Assembly: GCA_963971575.1 (NCBI GenBank)
Contig: OZ020616.1
Location: 19,541,535-19,605,534, forward strand
From: Liopterus haemorrhoidalis
Lineage: Eukaryota > Arthropoda > Insecta > Coleoptera > Dytiscidae
Length of the DNA: 64,000 bases
Direction of reading: 5' to 3'
How positions within the stretch are numbered: the first letter of the stretch is position 1; every line of letters starts with the position of its first letter. Shown here one piece after another: positions 44,800 through 54,698 of the stretch. A program made the translations under genes and the position numbers. The notes under the pieces were generated by a model. The model searched no databases and was not told where the DNA came from. It saw nothing but the letters and a program-made list of their open reading frames with translations.

Positions 44800-44880
44800 T
44801 TTGATAAGTCAGCGACTTTGATAAGAGATCTCAGATCGCAAGTTTGATATTATTTGTGACATTTTCCATTCCTTATAGAA
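44800..44880. repeat. Solo end of the mariner family at 54699-55529
   Basis: 'aggcgtttgataagtcagcg' and 'tttgatattatttgtgac' match, in order, the inverted right end of the element at 54699-55529 ('ggggcgtttgataac', 'tttaatattatttctgtc'). No left end or coding part is present. Confidence 0.7.
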
Positions 44881-45777
44881 ATACACACTAAATTGCAAGA
44901 AGATGTCACCCTATGAGAGGGTCAAGAATAGTATTGGGTGCAGGGTATATGTTGGCGACTGCTCAGTGGAGAAGGGCCGGGCTTTTATTTCCTTAAGGGC
45001 GCCACCTGGTCTTCAGCCCGCTGAATTTACAGAGAGGTTGCCAGGGATTCCTCTTCTTGCCCCCCTTGCACCCTATAGATCAGGGATGGCGAACCGTTTT
45101 GAGGAGTGGATCAAATTTTGTTCATTATTTTTCTTAATACTAGTCCGTGGGTCAGTCAGTCAGTGGATGCCACTTGGAAGGGGGTGTGGTAAAAGGGGTA
45201 CCAATAATTTAGAAACACCGAAAATTTTTTTACAAAAAACTCGACAGTTGACCCATTTTTTGGGACTCACTTTCAAAATCACTAAAAAGGTTTACGTTTC
45301 TTTTTTGTTTAATATTTTTTACTTTTGCAAGTGAAGAGCAACAAATAAAGGTCAATATCAAAAAGCTGACATCAATGGAGTAATATCATTATTTATCGCA
45401 CCACTGCACTAAATATTTGAATGAACACGGAATAAAGAACATCACATACAGATATTATGAAGTATTCTTTATTATAAACATAGTTACAGATATTTGTATA
45501 TATAATAAAGTTGATAAAAGTATATATATTTAATGTGAAATCTGTTGTTGCTTATTTTCAGATAGTTTCTTAATATTAGGTTCATAATCCGTATTCATTA
45601 GTTTAACGCATCTGTTGTTACAGAAACAATTTTCTGTAGGTCAATATCTATTTCTTTAAATGCATTATCAAATTATTTAAAAATATCAAGACCGGTACAC
45701 CGCCCTTTCAACCTTATTAGTTAAATTAGCTCTTCTTTCATTATATTATCTGATTTATATCGAGCAAAAACTGCCAG

Positions 45778-46381
45778 TTATGCATAACCATTTACATCAG
45801 TACTCTCATCTAAAGCAATCGAATATATTTCTGCATATTTTAATTCGTTATGTATTTGCGAAGAAATATTTTTTTCTAATTCTATTACTCGATCTTTAAT
45901 TGTATTGCGACTTATCGGTAACTCATTTATACGCTTTATAATCAAGTCTTTTTCTGTAAAATCTGCAAACAAACTAGCACTACGTCCTAAGAATGCTTGT
46001 TTTACATGTTTTACAAACTCTCCTTCCGAAAGAGGTTTCCCATGCTGAGCCATGCAATGGACAACTTGAAAACTAGCAGCTGTAACGTTATTTTTCGGAG
46101 TCAAAAAAGTTTTTAAAACACTGGCTAGTGAACGGTAGTTTTTTTTTTTTTTTTTTTTGTAAAAAATATTCTATCCCATCTTCGTCTGTTGAGAAGCGGA
46201 GATTTGAATATAACGTTTCATAAAGTCTTTTTACATTGTATGCACGTGAAGTGACTTTTTCGTTACAAATTACACACACAATCGTTTTTTTCTTTTCAAT
46301 CACACCATGTTTATCAAACCATTCTGTTTGATATGGTCTGGAACTTGTATTGTCTGTTTTTATTTTTTTAACTGCCGACAT
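45778..46381 (-). pseudogene. hAT transposase N-terminal half (BED-like finger plus DUF4371 region)
   Basis: The minus strand starts MSAVKKIKTDNTSSRPYQTE at 46381, with a BED-like zinc-finger start (CVICNEKVTSRAYNVKRLYE). An A/K run (46138-46158) causes a frameshift. The next frame (45778-46104) reads NNVTAASFQVVHCMAQHGKP, GEFVKHVKQAFLG and YAEIYSIALDESTDVNGYA, where the Asp in LDESTD is a conserved catalytic-core residue of hAT/ZBED proteins. The C-terminal half is missing. Confidence 0.87.
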
Positions 46382-46614
46382 AGTACAGGGCTATAACTAA
46401 AAAATAAATATTTAGAATACAATAATTTTAGAAGAAATTTCCTTTTAAAGTACTTGATATATTTACATATGTAGATGAAAAATACGATAGAAAATCAGTT
46501 AGTCAACGTCCACTTGGAAATATTTTTTTTTATAAATTCAACATTAGATATTTATTTATTACAGTTGAAGGTAATGGGATTCGGACCAGTCAGAAAATAA
46601 AAACAAATTTATTA

Positions 46615-46656
46615 ACTTCGCTAACGTTTCGATTTAATTTAAATCTTCATCAGAGC
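46615..46656 (-). ncRNA. Hammerhead-like core in left arm of the inverted repeat (b)
   Basis: Minus strand: CTGATGA (46647-46653), stem II GATTT/AAATC with loop, GAAA (46627-46630), then CGTTAGCGAAGTT. The core is identical to that in the right arm. Confidence 0.5.
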
Positions 46657-47180
46657 TACAAAGATATATAGAATATAAAATTATTAAATTTGTAAGTTTA
46701 CATGTATAAAATTATGATAGTGTTCAAATTTAACAAGTCAAATAGTTAAAATAAGCATTACAAAATTGTCGGAATTTAAAATATAACATAAAATAATTAT
46801 TAAATAATAAAAACATATCAAATATGAGTTAAAGAATAAAAAACAATGTTAAATTTACATTACCTTAGTTAATAGTCACGATATAAAATAACAATTTTAA
46901 AATTAATAGAGAATACTAATAAGAAATAAATAATCAATTTTAAAATTGTTATTTTATATCGTGATTAACTAAGGTAATGTAAATTTAACATTGTTTTTTA
47001 TTCTTTAACTCATATTTGATATGTTTTTATTATTTAATAATTATTTTACGTTATATTTTAAATTCCGACAATTTTGTAATGCTTATTTTAACTACTTGAC
47101 TTGTTAAATTTGAACACTATCATAATTTTATACATGTAAACTTACAAATTTAATAATTTTATATTCTATATATCTTTGTA

Positions 47181-47222
47181 TCTCTGATGAAGATTTAAAT
47201 TAAATCGAAACGTTAGCGAAGT
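47181..47222 (+). ncRNA. Hammerhead-like core in right arm of the inverted repeat (c)
   Basis: Plus strand: CTGATGA (47184-47190), stem II GATTT-AAATT-AAATC, GAAA (47207-47210), CGTTAGCGAAGTT. Core residues fit the hammerhead consensus. Stem III can be only 2-3 bp and stem I is not evident in one copy, so activity would need a dimer or is lost. Confidence 0.5.
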
Positions 47223-47255
47223 TAATAAATTTGTTTTTATTTTCTGACTGGTCCG

Positions 47256-47298
47256 AGTAATTATAGTTGAAGGTAATGGGCCTTCAACTATAATTACT
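47256..47298. repeat. 18-bp perfect hairpin at the right edge of the inverted repeat
   Basis: AGTAATTATAGTTGAAGG (47256-47273), loop TAATGGG, then the exact complement CCTTCAACTATAATTACT (47281-47298). One arm overlaps the flanking direct repeat. Confidence 0.9.
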
Positions 47299-47489
47299 AA
47301 CTTACGGACGTAACTCATCTAATCAAGATATTTATTTATACTTTAATTTTTTAATATTTTGATTTCCTGTTCTCTCTTTTATGTTATTTTTTTTTTATAT
47401 ATATAAATTCAACGCGTGGGTCACTTAAAAAGCCTTCATGGGTCAGTGTCTGAACCACGGGTCATAGGTTCGCCACCACTGCTATAGAT

Positions 47490-47982
47490 GATAGCGGGTC
47501 GAAATATAAGTAATTAAAACAATAGACGGTATAATAAATTTATTTAAGTAATATATGTAATTTAAGTATAAAATAATAAACGGAATTTAACGAAACGCAA
47601 TAGCAGTATAAATGTACGGAACCGAGAGAGAACAGACTATCGCAATCTTTAGTATTCAGATCGAAATTTATCCCCAGCCTAACACCAAGTGCACTTGTTT
47701 ACAATTTTTATAATAAGGATGACATAAAAACAGGGAAATAACTATCGCTCTGAACTATAAAATTAAAGACTATCAGACAGTTTATACCGAACTGTCTGTA
47801 ATATATTGGTAAAGGATATGGCTTCTCTTGCATCCAACTCTGTCTGCTCTGGTACTGTCCAGCTTATACTGCGATGTCGTTAAAAACCAATTCTGGGTAA
47901 TTTCTATCCAGTCATCTAGAAGTTTTCACCGCATTTACGTTTAAATGATGAAAAGGTGTTTAATAAATCGGTGGTTAATAAA
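47490..47982. other. Intronic DNA, no gene seen
   Basis: Nothing assignable. 'cagacagtttataccgaactgtctg' words near 47772-47800 form a short inverted repeat. Confidence 0.45.
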
Positions 47983-48899
47983 AAAAATTGATGTGAAGTG
48001 TGAATATTCACACATTTCAGGTTTTCGCAGGTATATAATAAGTGAAGGCGGCATGCTGAGTGTGTAGGACAAATTTTACTTTGTAGTAATCACGGCAAAA
48101 TGAACGATATTTTTAAAATAATTTATCGTCTGTTAATCATATAATAAGACTGGTTATTAAATTTACGCTCTTAAAAATTAAATGCAACATTTGTCAAAAT
48201 ATAACTAGAATTTTGACAAAATAATTTCAACATAATATAAATGCAAAAAAAAAACTGAAAAAATAAAATTCACTCCGTACTCGAAACCCTTCGTTTCCAG
48301 CGAGTTTTTAGCTTACGACACCAGTGCTCTAACCATTACGCTATCGTACGCCTTACATGTGGGTGTCTTACTTTGGTATAACTTTTGTACTTTGTGAACC
48401 AAAAACCACAAAAAATGCCTTATTTTCCGAAAACATAATCTGATCAAAAATTCTTGTTGTACTATTCCGGTTCACACCAATGTACATTACTTAAAATTGT
48501 TTCAGATTTTTAGTTTAAACCATCTGGGCTACAGGGTGTGGGACAATATAGTTTTTGCACAATTTTGGCAAAAATCATATCAAAATAATTTATTTTGCAA
48601 AAATAAAAATTTGATCGTAAATCCACGTACTAAGGGCTTTCATTTGATACCCTACTCAGAATTTAAAAAAAATATTTTTGTTTTCGATGAGCACATTTTT
48701 GTTTATATTTTTAGGGGGATATGTTTTTTAGATGTTTTAGTATTTTTCCTATGTGCGGGTCAAAGAGTTGTATAAGCATGCCAAATTTCAACTATCTATG
48801 TTTAGCCGTTTGGCTACAATTTTTACCGAACAGACAGACAGACAGACGACAAAATGACGGTATAAGGGTTTTTTGGTCATACCTACAAAACCCTAAAAA
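47983..48899 (-). repeat. Composite dispersed repeat, copy 4 (shortest full-ended copy)
   Basis: In reverse orientation it keeps both ends: TTTTAGGGTTTTGTAGGTAT at 48899 and GTGTGAATATTCACAC at 48000. It also has the GACA tract (48829-48849), 'ccacaccctgtagcccagat', a tRNA-like module and the 'caaaattctagttatattt' block. The 'tatgtgcagta' part is deleted, giving about 0.92 kb. Confidence 0.9.
48271..48352 (-). other. tRNA-like module in composite copy 4 (distinct sequence)
   Basis: On the minus strand GGCGTACGATAGCGTAATGG contains the A-box-like TAGCGTAATGGTTAGAGCAC, and GGGTTTCGAGTACGGAG is the B-box-like part. It has the best A-box of the four copies. The interior (ctggtgtcgtaagctaaaaa) differs from copies 1-3. 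Confidence 0.62.
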
Positions 48900-50949
48900 C
48901 GGTGACCTGAATATAATACGTTAACATTAATATAAAAATAAATAGGTTTAATAAATTGTATACCTCTACAAGTTGCAACAACGAAATCAGTACGTTGAGC
49001 TACCCACAATGTGATATATGTTATCTAAACAATATAATATAATTTGTTTATCTCCTTTCCATAACGTGATATGAAGGTTCGACAATATTCTAATATATTG
49101 AACTGAAATGGCCTGGTGGCCTTCCAAATCCCAATTTAGGAGATAAAAATTCTCAACGTCTAATTCTCGTCAATTAACGAAATATTCTCTCTTATTTATT
49201 TTTCCATAGCGACCTATCTAAATTTAAACTATCTTTTCCATTGTTACTCGCAGCCAACTATATTTAATGGTAAAATAACTATTCGCTAAAATTCGAATGT
49301 AACAAAGATCTATGGTCTATTTCAAAGTAGAAAAAAGTAGATAGCGCTGCAAACCAAGTACGATTTACACTGATCAAATACAGTATAGCGGCAAATTTAA
49401 AATAAGTTACAACTACATGGACATGGACGTAGCAACTGGGTCAGCGAGTGATTTTTTTTTAATATAAAAAAGGTTAATAAGATATTGAAATAAACAAGTC
49501 AGATTATACACTTACGTTATTTATACGACATAAATTCAGTTTAATGGGAAATTTGAATAAGTTAAAAAAATATTCATTTTAAAAATTATGTACTATATAT
49601 AAAAAGAGAGATTTGGCTAAAAGAGTTTGAACAAAGCAATAAAACAAACAATATATCTTCAGAGCTAAAGTTTCTTATTTAAATAATTATTGTAAATACA
49701 AATAAAAATATATGTATATATGAAGGTCTAAAAATTATATCAATACTTTCTTCTTTGGGCACAACCAGCTGGGCTGTCTTTTGGACTCACATTAGTCCTC
49801 TCTCTTGATCTGTTAATTTTCAAAGTGTCAAAAAATATTTATATGTCAGATAACCGAAAAAATATATAACTGCGTAAAAACAAATTACATGGAGAATTTT
49901 CTCCATAAAATCTACGCCAAGAATATAAATAAAAGTGTAAATATGTAAATAATAACAAAATATATGAAAAAAATTAAATAATATAAATAATATATATTTC
50001 CAATGTACGACACTGAACATCTGTCAACTTGGACTAAAAACAATATTTTTACAGAGTAATAGGGATGACGATCTAAACCAATCCGAAGTAAGGACAAACA
50101 GCTCCTATCTTATTACACACATTTTTCTACTTTGAAATAGACCATAGTGAAATAGTATATTTTTAATAGCGTTCGGAAGTGGATAAAGTTGTATTTATTT
50201 GTTTCAATAGAAAAAAGTTAATTTCTTGTGTTGATAAAACACTACTGTAGCGAGCCCGATACGTTACTTTACAACGTACCATTTATTATCAACTAGGTAG
50301 CGAGCATGTGATATAATATGAAGTCTGATCTCAAACTGAAATGATATTTCTGACTAAAGGAGTTCGGGTAGTAGGGGTGAGTTTTATCCAGTTTTTTTTT
50401 TATATATATATATTTTTAATGGCCTTTGCTGCTTCGGCAATTACCCAGGACAAATCTAATTTTTGAAAAATTCCATTACTGAACGGGATTCGAATTTAAA
50501 GTTTTGTCGGGTTCGGGTCGGGTAGATGCAATAATTGTATTAATATTTTCGGGCTCGGGCCAGACCGGACTGGAAACATAACGGGCCGGTCAGGTAAAGG
50601 TGGTCCAAAATAGGCACGTACAGACCTCTAAGATGAAGTAATAGATGAAATGAAGAAAATACCTCGACGATCATTGTTATGATTATGTATTGATTATATA
50701 TTCTGATAATAATTAAATTACTGTGTTCCATTTGGTACTGTTTTTTTTAATTTTTTTTTATTAGTTATATTTTCTGTTACATTTTGGTTCTTATTGTGAT
50801 TATAGTTACATATAAATTTCTTTTGAAAAGCATAAATACATTTCATAATTTAAAGAATGTGGATTAATTTTATAAAAATTATGAATTTTTTGAAAAAAAT
50901 ACCCTCCCCCAATTTGAATTTCTGGCTACGCTACTGTTCACTAGTGACA
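48900..50949. other. AT-rich intronic DNA, no gene seen
   Basis: No coding or RNA gene is supportable. A (TA)-rich run lies at 50399-50412. 'gggttcgggtcgggtagatg' near 50506 and 'gggctcgggccagaccgg' near 50551 look like hAT sub-terminal sequence, but no ends pair. The reading frames at 49820-50097 are hydrophobic AT-rich chance frames. Confidence 0.5.
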
Positions 50950-50952
50950 TTC

Positions 50953-51530
50953 TGGCGCGTCTACATTAAGGCAACATGGTAGCATACGACAAGTCTGCCG
51001 AGACCGTCAGACCATGTCGCATTGACAAGCTAGTGCCTACACCAACACTGGGAGCGTGCTACTGTTTATTGTTGCGAGATCTGTCAGTTTACTGAACAGA
51101 CTACAATTTATAAATATATACTATTATAATATACTATTTTATACTAATTTTAATTCCATATCAAAAACATAACCTTACTTAATTTTGTTTATCATTATTT
51201 CTCATACTCTATTTTACCAAAACTTATATTTAGTCACTTACCTTAAATAAATTTAAGTTGCTAAATAATTTTTGTTGATACAGCAACGCTTACAATACTA
51301 GTTAATTTAAAAAACGAATACTTCTATAATAACAACTATCAAATATCAAAATGGCGAACATGTAGCTTTCAGAAGTGGTTGCGTGTGGCACGAAAACTCT
51401 TTGACGTTTACCGCCAAGTAACGGGAACGACCAACATGTCGCAGGGTTCCCATCAGACCGCTGCACATTGGTAGCATGCGACATGTCGAACGGTCGCACG
51501 CCACCATGTTGCCTCGATGTAGACGCGCCA
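50953..51530. mobile_element. MITE with long TIRs next to an mAChR-A exon
   Basis: TGGCGCGTCTACATTAAGGC (with 'aacatggtagc' following) is inverted at the right end (GCCTCGATGTAGACGCGCCA). The pairing extends about 40 bp with a few mismatches. TTC flanks both sides (50950-50952, 51531-51533), suggesting a 3-bp duplication. It ends only 72 bp before the exon at 51603, so it sits in the region usually holding the branch site. ORFs 51302-51531 are chance frames. Confidence 0.8.
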
Positions 51531-51602
51531 TTCTATATGTGCGTGTGACTGTGTTTATGTATTTAATCTGTTCAATTTTATTAATAAGTGTTTCTGTGTC
51601 AG

Positions 51603-51872
51603 GTAACGGTCATGTGCTTCCTATACTGGAGAATCTGGAGAGAGACAAAGAAGAGACAAAAAGACCTGCCGAATCTGCAGGCCGGTAAGAAGGACAACTC
51701 TAAGAGAAGCAATTCTTCCGACGAAGCGAATAACGCGTGTGCTACCGTGGACCTGGAAGACAGCTGGAGGAGACCGAGCTCCACCGGCAACGACAACGAT
51801 AGTGTCTACCTACCCAGTTCCATCTCCATACAGGGAGACTCCAACAGGAGTAGCAGGCACACTCGACCTCCG
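51603..51872 (+). CDS. mAChR-A: mAChR-A exon: end of TM5 and start of intracellular loop 3
   Basis: It has exactly 90 codons, phase 0 at both ends. It starts VTVMCFLYWRIWRETKKRQK (end of TM5 and the amphipathic start of loop 3, the G-protein contact region) and continues DLPNLQAGKKDNSKRSNSSD. Then comes an acidic, Ser-rich low-complexity part (ATVDLEDSWRRPSSTGND; SSISIQGDSNRSSRHTRPP) with many potential kinase sites. The 3' splice site is TGTGTCAG|GTA and the 5' splice site is CCG|GTAACA at 51873. Higher GC than the introns supports coding. Earlier in-frame codons read from upstream ATGs are intronic. Confidence 0.95.
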
Positions 51873-52088
51873 GTAACACCATCATATTCACTTCTATTTT
51901 ATTCTCACAATTTCTAAAAATTCGTCAGTGACGAAACTAAAATATTTATCTCTAGCATTGAAAGATTTTATTTTATCGCGGGCCCCTGATTTTTCGCGGC
52001 GCTTCGGTCCCTAGAAGCATTGCTTCCATTTGAGAATTTTTAGTTACCTACGTCACTGGCTTTTCTATATTTGGTCTAACCGAAAAAC

Positions 52089-52555
52089 CAGGGCTTCGAA
52101 CCGGAACTGAACCGAAAACCGAAAAAAAACGTTATTTTTGTCGAAACGAAAACCAGAGCTGAACCGAAAAAAAATCGGTTTATTTCGGTTCAGATAATGT
52201 TTATGAGAGTGAATATAAAATATATTTTATTTAAGATTATTTAAATTTTTTGAGCAGAAAAAAATCGTAATTGCGCTTCTATTATTTCGGGGGTGGGGGT
52301 GTTGAACGTCCAGAACCCCTTCCTCTCTGGTATGATTATTACAAAATAAGGAATAAAATTTTCTTCTAAAGTATAGTAGGAAATAAATTTCTAATACAAA
52401 TAAAAGCATTTAAAAATTTATTACTCGGAACCGAACCGAAAACCGAAAAAACCGTTATTTTGGCCGGAACGAAAACCGGAACCGAACCGATATTAAGTTT
52501 TTTAATTGAACCGGAACAAAAACCGAAACGAAAAAAATAACGGTTCGAAGCCCTG
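52089..52555. mobile_element. hAT-like MITE with AACCGAA-rich ends
   Basis: CAGGGCTTCGAACCGGAACT at the left and AACGGTTCGAAGCCCTG at the right are inverted. Inner 'ggaaccgaaccgaaaaccga' words recur on both sides. The flanking 8-mers CGAAAAAC and CAAAAACT match only imperfectly, so the target duplication is uncertain. Confidence 0.75.
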
Positions 52556-52949
52556 CAAAAACTTCTATACCGTCACTCAAGTGTCCGTCTGTTTGTGTAT
52601 ACCTAAAGGAGTTGGTCTAAAAATCTAAAATAAAATTAAAATAATGTAGATTAATATCAACGGTATAGAACATACCATATTAGTTTTGAAGGTATAAAAT
52701 AATTATCCCGTATAACTATAATCACATTGTTAAACTACAAAAGAACTAGGGTTCATGTTTACAACCACGTTGTAAACAGTCAACGATCAGTGGCGCAGGC
52801 ATGTTTGTTTTTGTTAATCCTTTAAGTAAGATGCGTAATGTGAAAAATTAATCCCTACGGTTATGGGTTGAAGCGCCTAGTTATATCACTTCTATTGTAA
52901 TTTTATGAGTTTCCAACTTTTATTATTTTATTGCGATCTTCAAAACTAA

Positions 52950-54119
52950 TATGGTACGGACTTTACGTATAACCTTCACAGATTATAAGTTTCTTGTACA
53001 AAACTAACAAACTGAAATAAAATTAGTACCAATCTGCAAACCAAAATTTGCAGAAAATTTTTATTTATCTAAGAGGATATTTTCAATAGATTTTTTTTGT
53101 AAAAATGATATGGCTCTAATTCCCACCAAAATGTACTTAATCAAACCATTAAAATATTTTTTTTTTTTTCAAAAGAACACGCAATTTAATTTATGCCAAC
53201 TTGTAAAATAATTATTTTTTATTTTAAACAAAATAAGACTCTAGTTCTTATAGTTATGGCCCCAGTTGTCAAAAGCCCCAATTGTGAACGGCCCGAATTG
53301 TCCATCGCCCCAGTTGTTAATGGCCCCAGTTGTGCAAAGACCCAATTGTGTACGGCCCGAATTGTCCATCGCCCCAGTTGTTAATGGCCCCAATTGTGAA
53401 AAGCCCCAATTGTGAACGGCCCGAATTGTCTTACGGCCCCAGTTGTCATGGAACCCAATTTCCCACATCGTACGGAAATATGCGTCGACTGGATTACAAG
53501 ATGGCGTCTATAATGTGATTTATTTGTCTACAATTACATACTATATGTTTTCTAATTTGTATTCATAAGAGAGTCATTATGAAACTGAATTGAGTGTTGT
53601 AATGAGTTTTATTATGACACTAAACATTTTATTTCATAAAATTGGTACAACAACCTACACTGAATTTGTTGTACCATTATGAAATTGGTACAACAACCTA
53701 CAAATTTTACAAAACATAATTGAACTACCTAAACTACTTAAAAAAATATGAAACTGCCAAACTAGTCCTGCCAAACGCTATATTCACATACCAAATTCCC
53801 TAATCAAGGATGTTGTTTGATTATATAATGCACATTTATTATTTTAAAATGCATGAAAAAGCAAAATAGAAAAAATATTATAAAAAAACTCGTTACAAAG
53901 GGCTTTTTACAACTCATGTCGATTAGAAAACGACGCGTTCGGCAAAATCATGTCTTACGAAACTTGTGTTTTAATGTACTATTTTTATAATTATAAATAT
54001 CCTGTTAGATAGATAAAAATCCTCGACAACTTTAATGGGTAGATTGTTACTAATTTTAATTAAGATTACCAGTTTTGTATAAGAAACTTATAAGAACTAT
54101 ATTGTTGTACCTCCCCTTA
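52950..54119. mobile_element. Older TTAA-type (piggyBac-like) MITE copy with minisatellite
   Basis: The inverted arms near 52985-53095 (ttcttgtacaaaactaacaa) and 53990-54090 (ttgtataagaaactta) match the arms of the MITE at 13927-14688. The right end meets TTAA at 54116-54119; the left site has mutated to TTTA. The internal 'tacaagatggcgtctataat' at 53501 is the family word. A near-exact direct repeat 'aaattggtacaacaacctac' occurs at 53640 and 53683. Confidence 0.65.
53258..53465. repeat. 16-bp minisatellite with a 64-bp higher-order unit
   Basis: About 12-13 units of consensus GGCCCCAATTGTNNAA lie head to tail at an exact 16-bp period. Four variants (CAGTTGTCAAA, CAATTGTGAAC, GAATTGTCCAT, CAGTTGTTAAT types) recur in the same order, giving three 64-bp blocks. 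It is GC-rich in an AT-rich element. The ORFs at 53193-53518 simply read the repeat. Confidence 0.95.
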
Positions 54120-54316
54120 ACTGGCATAGTACAATTAGAATTTTTGATGCGACAATTTTTTCGAATAATATCATATATTATATATTATATTAAATTTAAA
54201 TTCTCTTGTTTTTGATTAAAAATTGTTTTCAAAATATTATTAATTTATGACAAGATTACAAAAATAATCTATTCATAAAAATTTGTTCCAATATTTTCTT
54301 TGTGGACCTTCTACTT

Positions 54317-54378
54317 AGTAAATTACTATGAAATTCTACAATATGTGAAAAATCATACTTCACATAATTTTTTCCCCA
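54317..54378 (+). repeat. Terminal fragment of the composite repeat
   Basis: 'taaattactatgaaattcta', 'caatatgtgaaaaatcatac' and 'ttcacataattttttcc' follow the order of the composite family's right end (ctaaatacctacaaaac, gtgtgaaaattcacac, ttcacatcaattttttt). Nothing upstream belongs to the family. Confidence 0.6.
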
Positions 54379-54698
54379 TTACTTATGAATCAAAAGAGTT
54401 GTTCCAGGATTCTTTCGGAGCTCATTTTACGTTACTGCTTTCACATTACCCTAACGATAATTCCGAGTTCCTACGTCGAATCGTGAATCGGTTACCCATA
54501 TTCTACGGCAGAGGTGAACTTCTTTGTGATGACACGTCAAATAACCAGGGTCGTCGACAGCCTGGATGTCTCCCTGTGTCAAACAATTAAATATCGCCCC
54601 TGATGTATTATATTATAAGAAAAAATATTAGATAGTCTCCAATAACAATTGTTTATTGCAAGAGAAACGCTTGGAGCTTAAAATAATTACATAAATTA

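Larger units (their letters stand above)
46581..47256. repeat. Near-perfect inverted repeat, arms about 320 bp, 31-bp spacer
   Basis: The left arm 46581-46904 begins TCGGACCAGTCAGAAAATAA. The right arm 46936-47256 ends with its complement TTATTTTCTGACTGGTCCGA. I see only a handful of mismatches across the arms. The outer end of each arm carries a hammerhead-like core and a 'gttaataaatttg' word typical of Penelope-like ends. A direct repeat AGTTGAAGGTAATGGG flanks it (46563-46578 and 47265-47280). No ORF lies in the arms. Confidence 0.95.
45081..47481 (-). mobile_element. 2.4-kb hAT element with transposase remnant, exact 8-bp TSD
   Basis: Ends CAGGGATGGCGAACC and GGTTCGCCACCACTG are inverted, flanked by exact CTATAGAT (45073-45080 and 47482-47489). 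A DUF4371-type transposase remnant lies on the minus strand. The 320-bp inverted repeat (46581-47256) is a later insertion. The element hit a GC-rich tract (44903-45072) whose own identity is unknown. Confidence 0.95.
9486..51602 (+). other. mAChR-A intron, about 42.1 kb, phase 0, transposon-filled
   Basis: The intron is bounded by CCG|GTAAGT and TGTGTCAG|GTAACG. Joining the exons gives AFYVP|VTVMCFLYW, an uninterrupted TM5. The interval holds most of the elements listed here. No other host exon in it could be supported. Cassette exons or small ncRNAs cannot be excluded without transcript data. Confidence 0.88.

Noticed and set aside
46581..47256. LTR retrotransposon with inverted LTRs
   Set aside because: No TG...CA ends, no primer binding site or polypurine tract, and the arms are inverted; Penelope-type ends explain it better.
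45081..47481. A domesticated hAT (ZBED-like) host gene
   Set aside because: The frame is broken at the A-run, the C-terminal half is missing, and terminal repeats with exact duplication show an ordinary transposon copy.
51302..51531. Minus-strand ORFs just upstream of the exon at 51603
   Set aside because: They lie inside the MITE and overlap each other in different frames with no domain.
53258..53465. CRISPR array
   Set aside because: Units are contiguous with no unique spacers, and the DNA is eukaryotic.
53193..53518. ORFs with a Pro/Cys-rich repeat (APVVKSPNCERPEL)
   Set aside because: They read the 16-bp minisatellite (three units = 48 bp), so open frames arise on both strands by periodicity.
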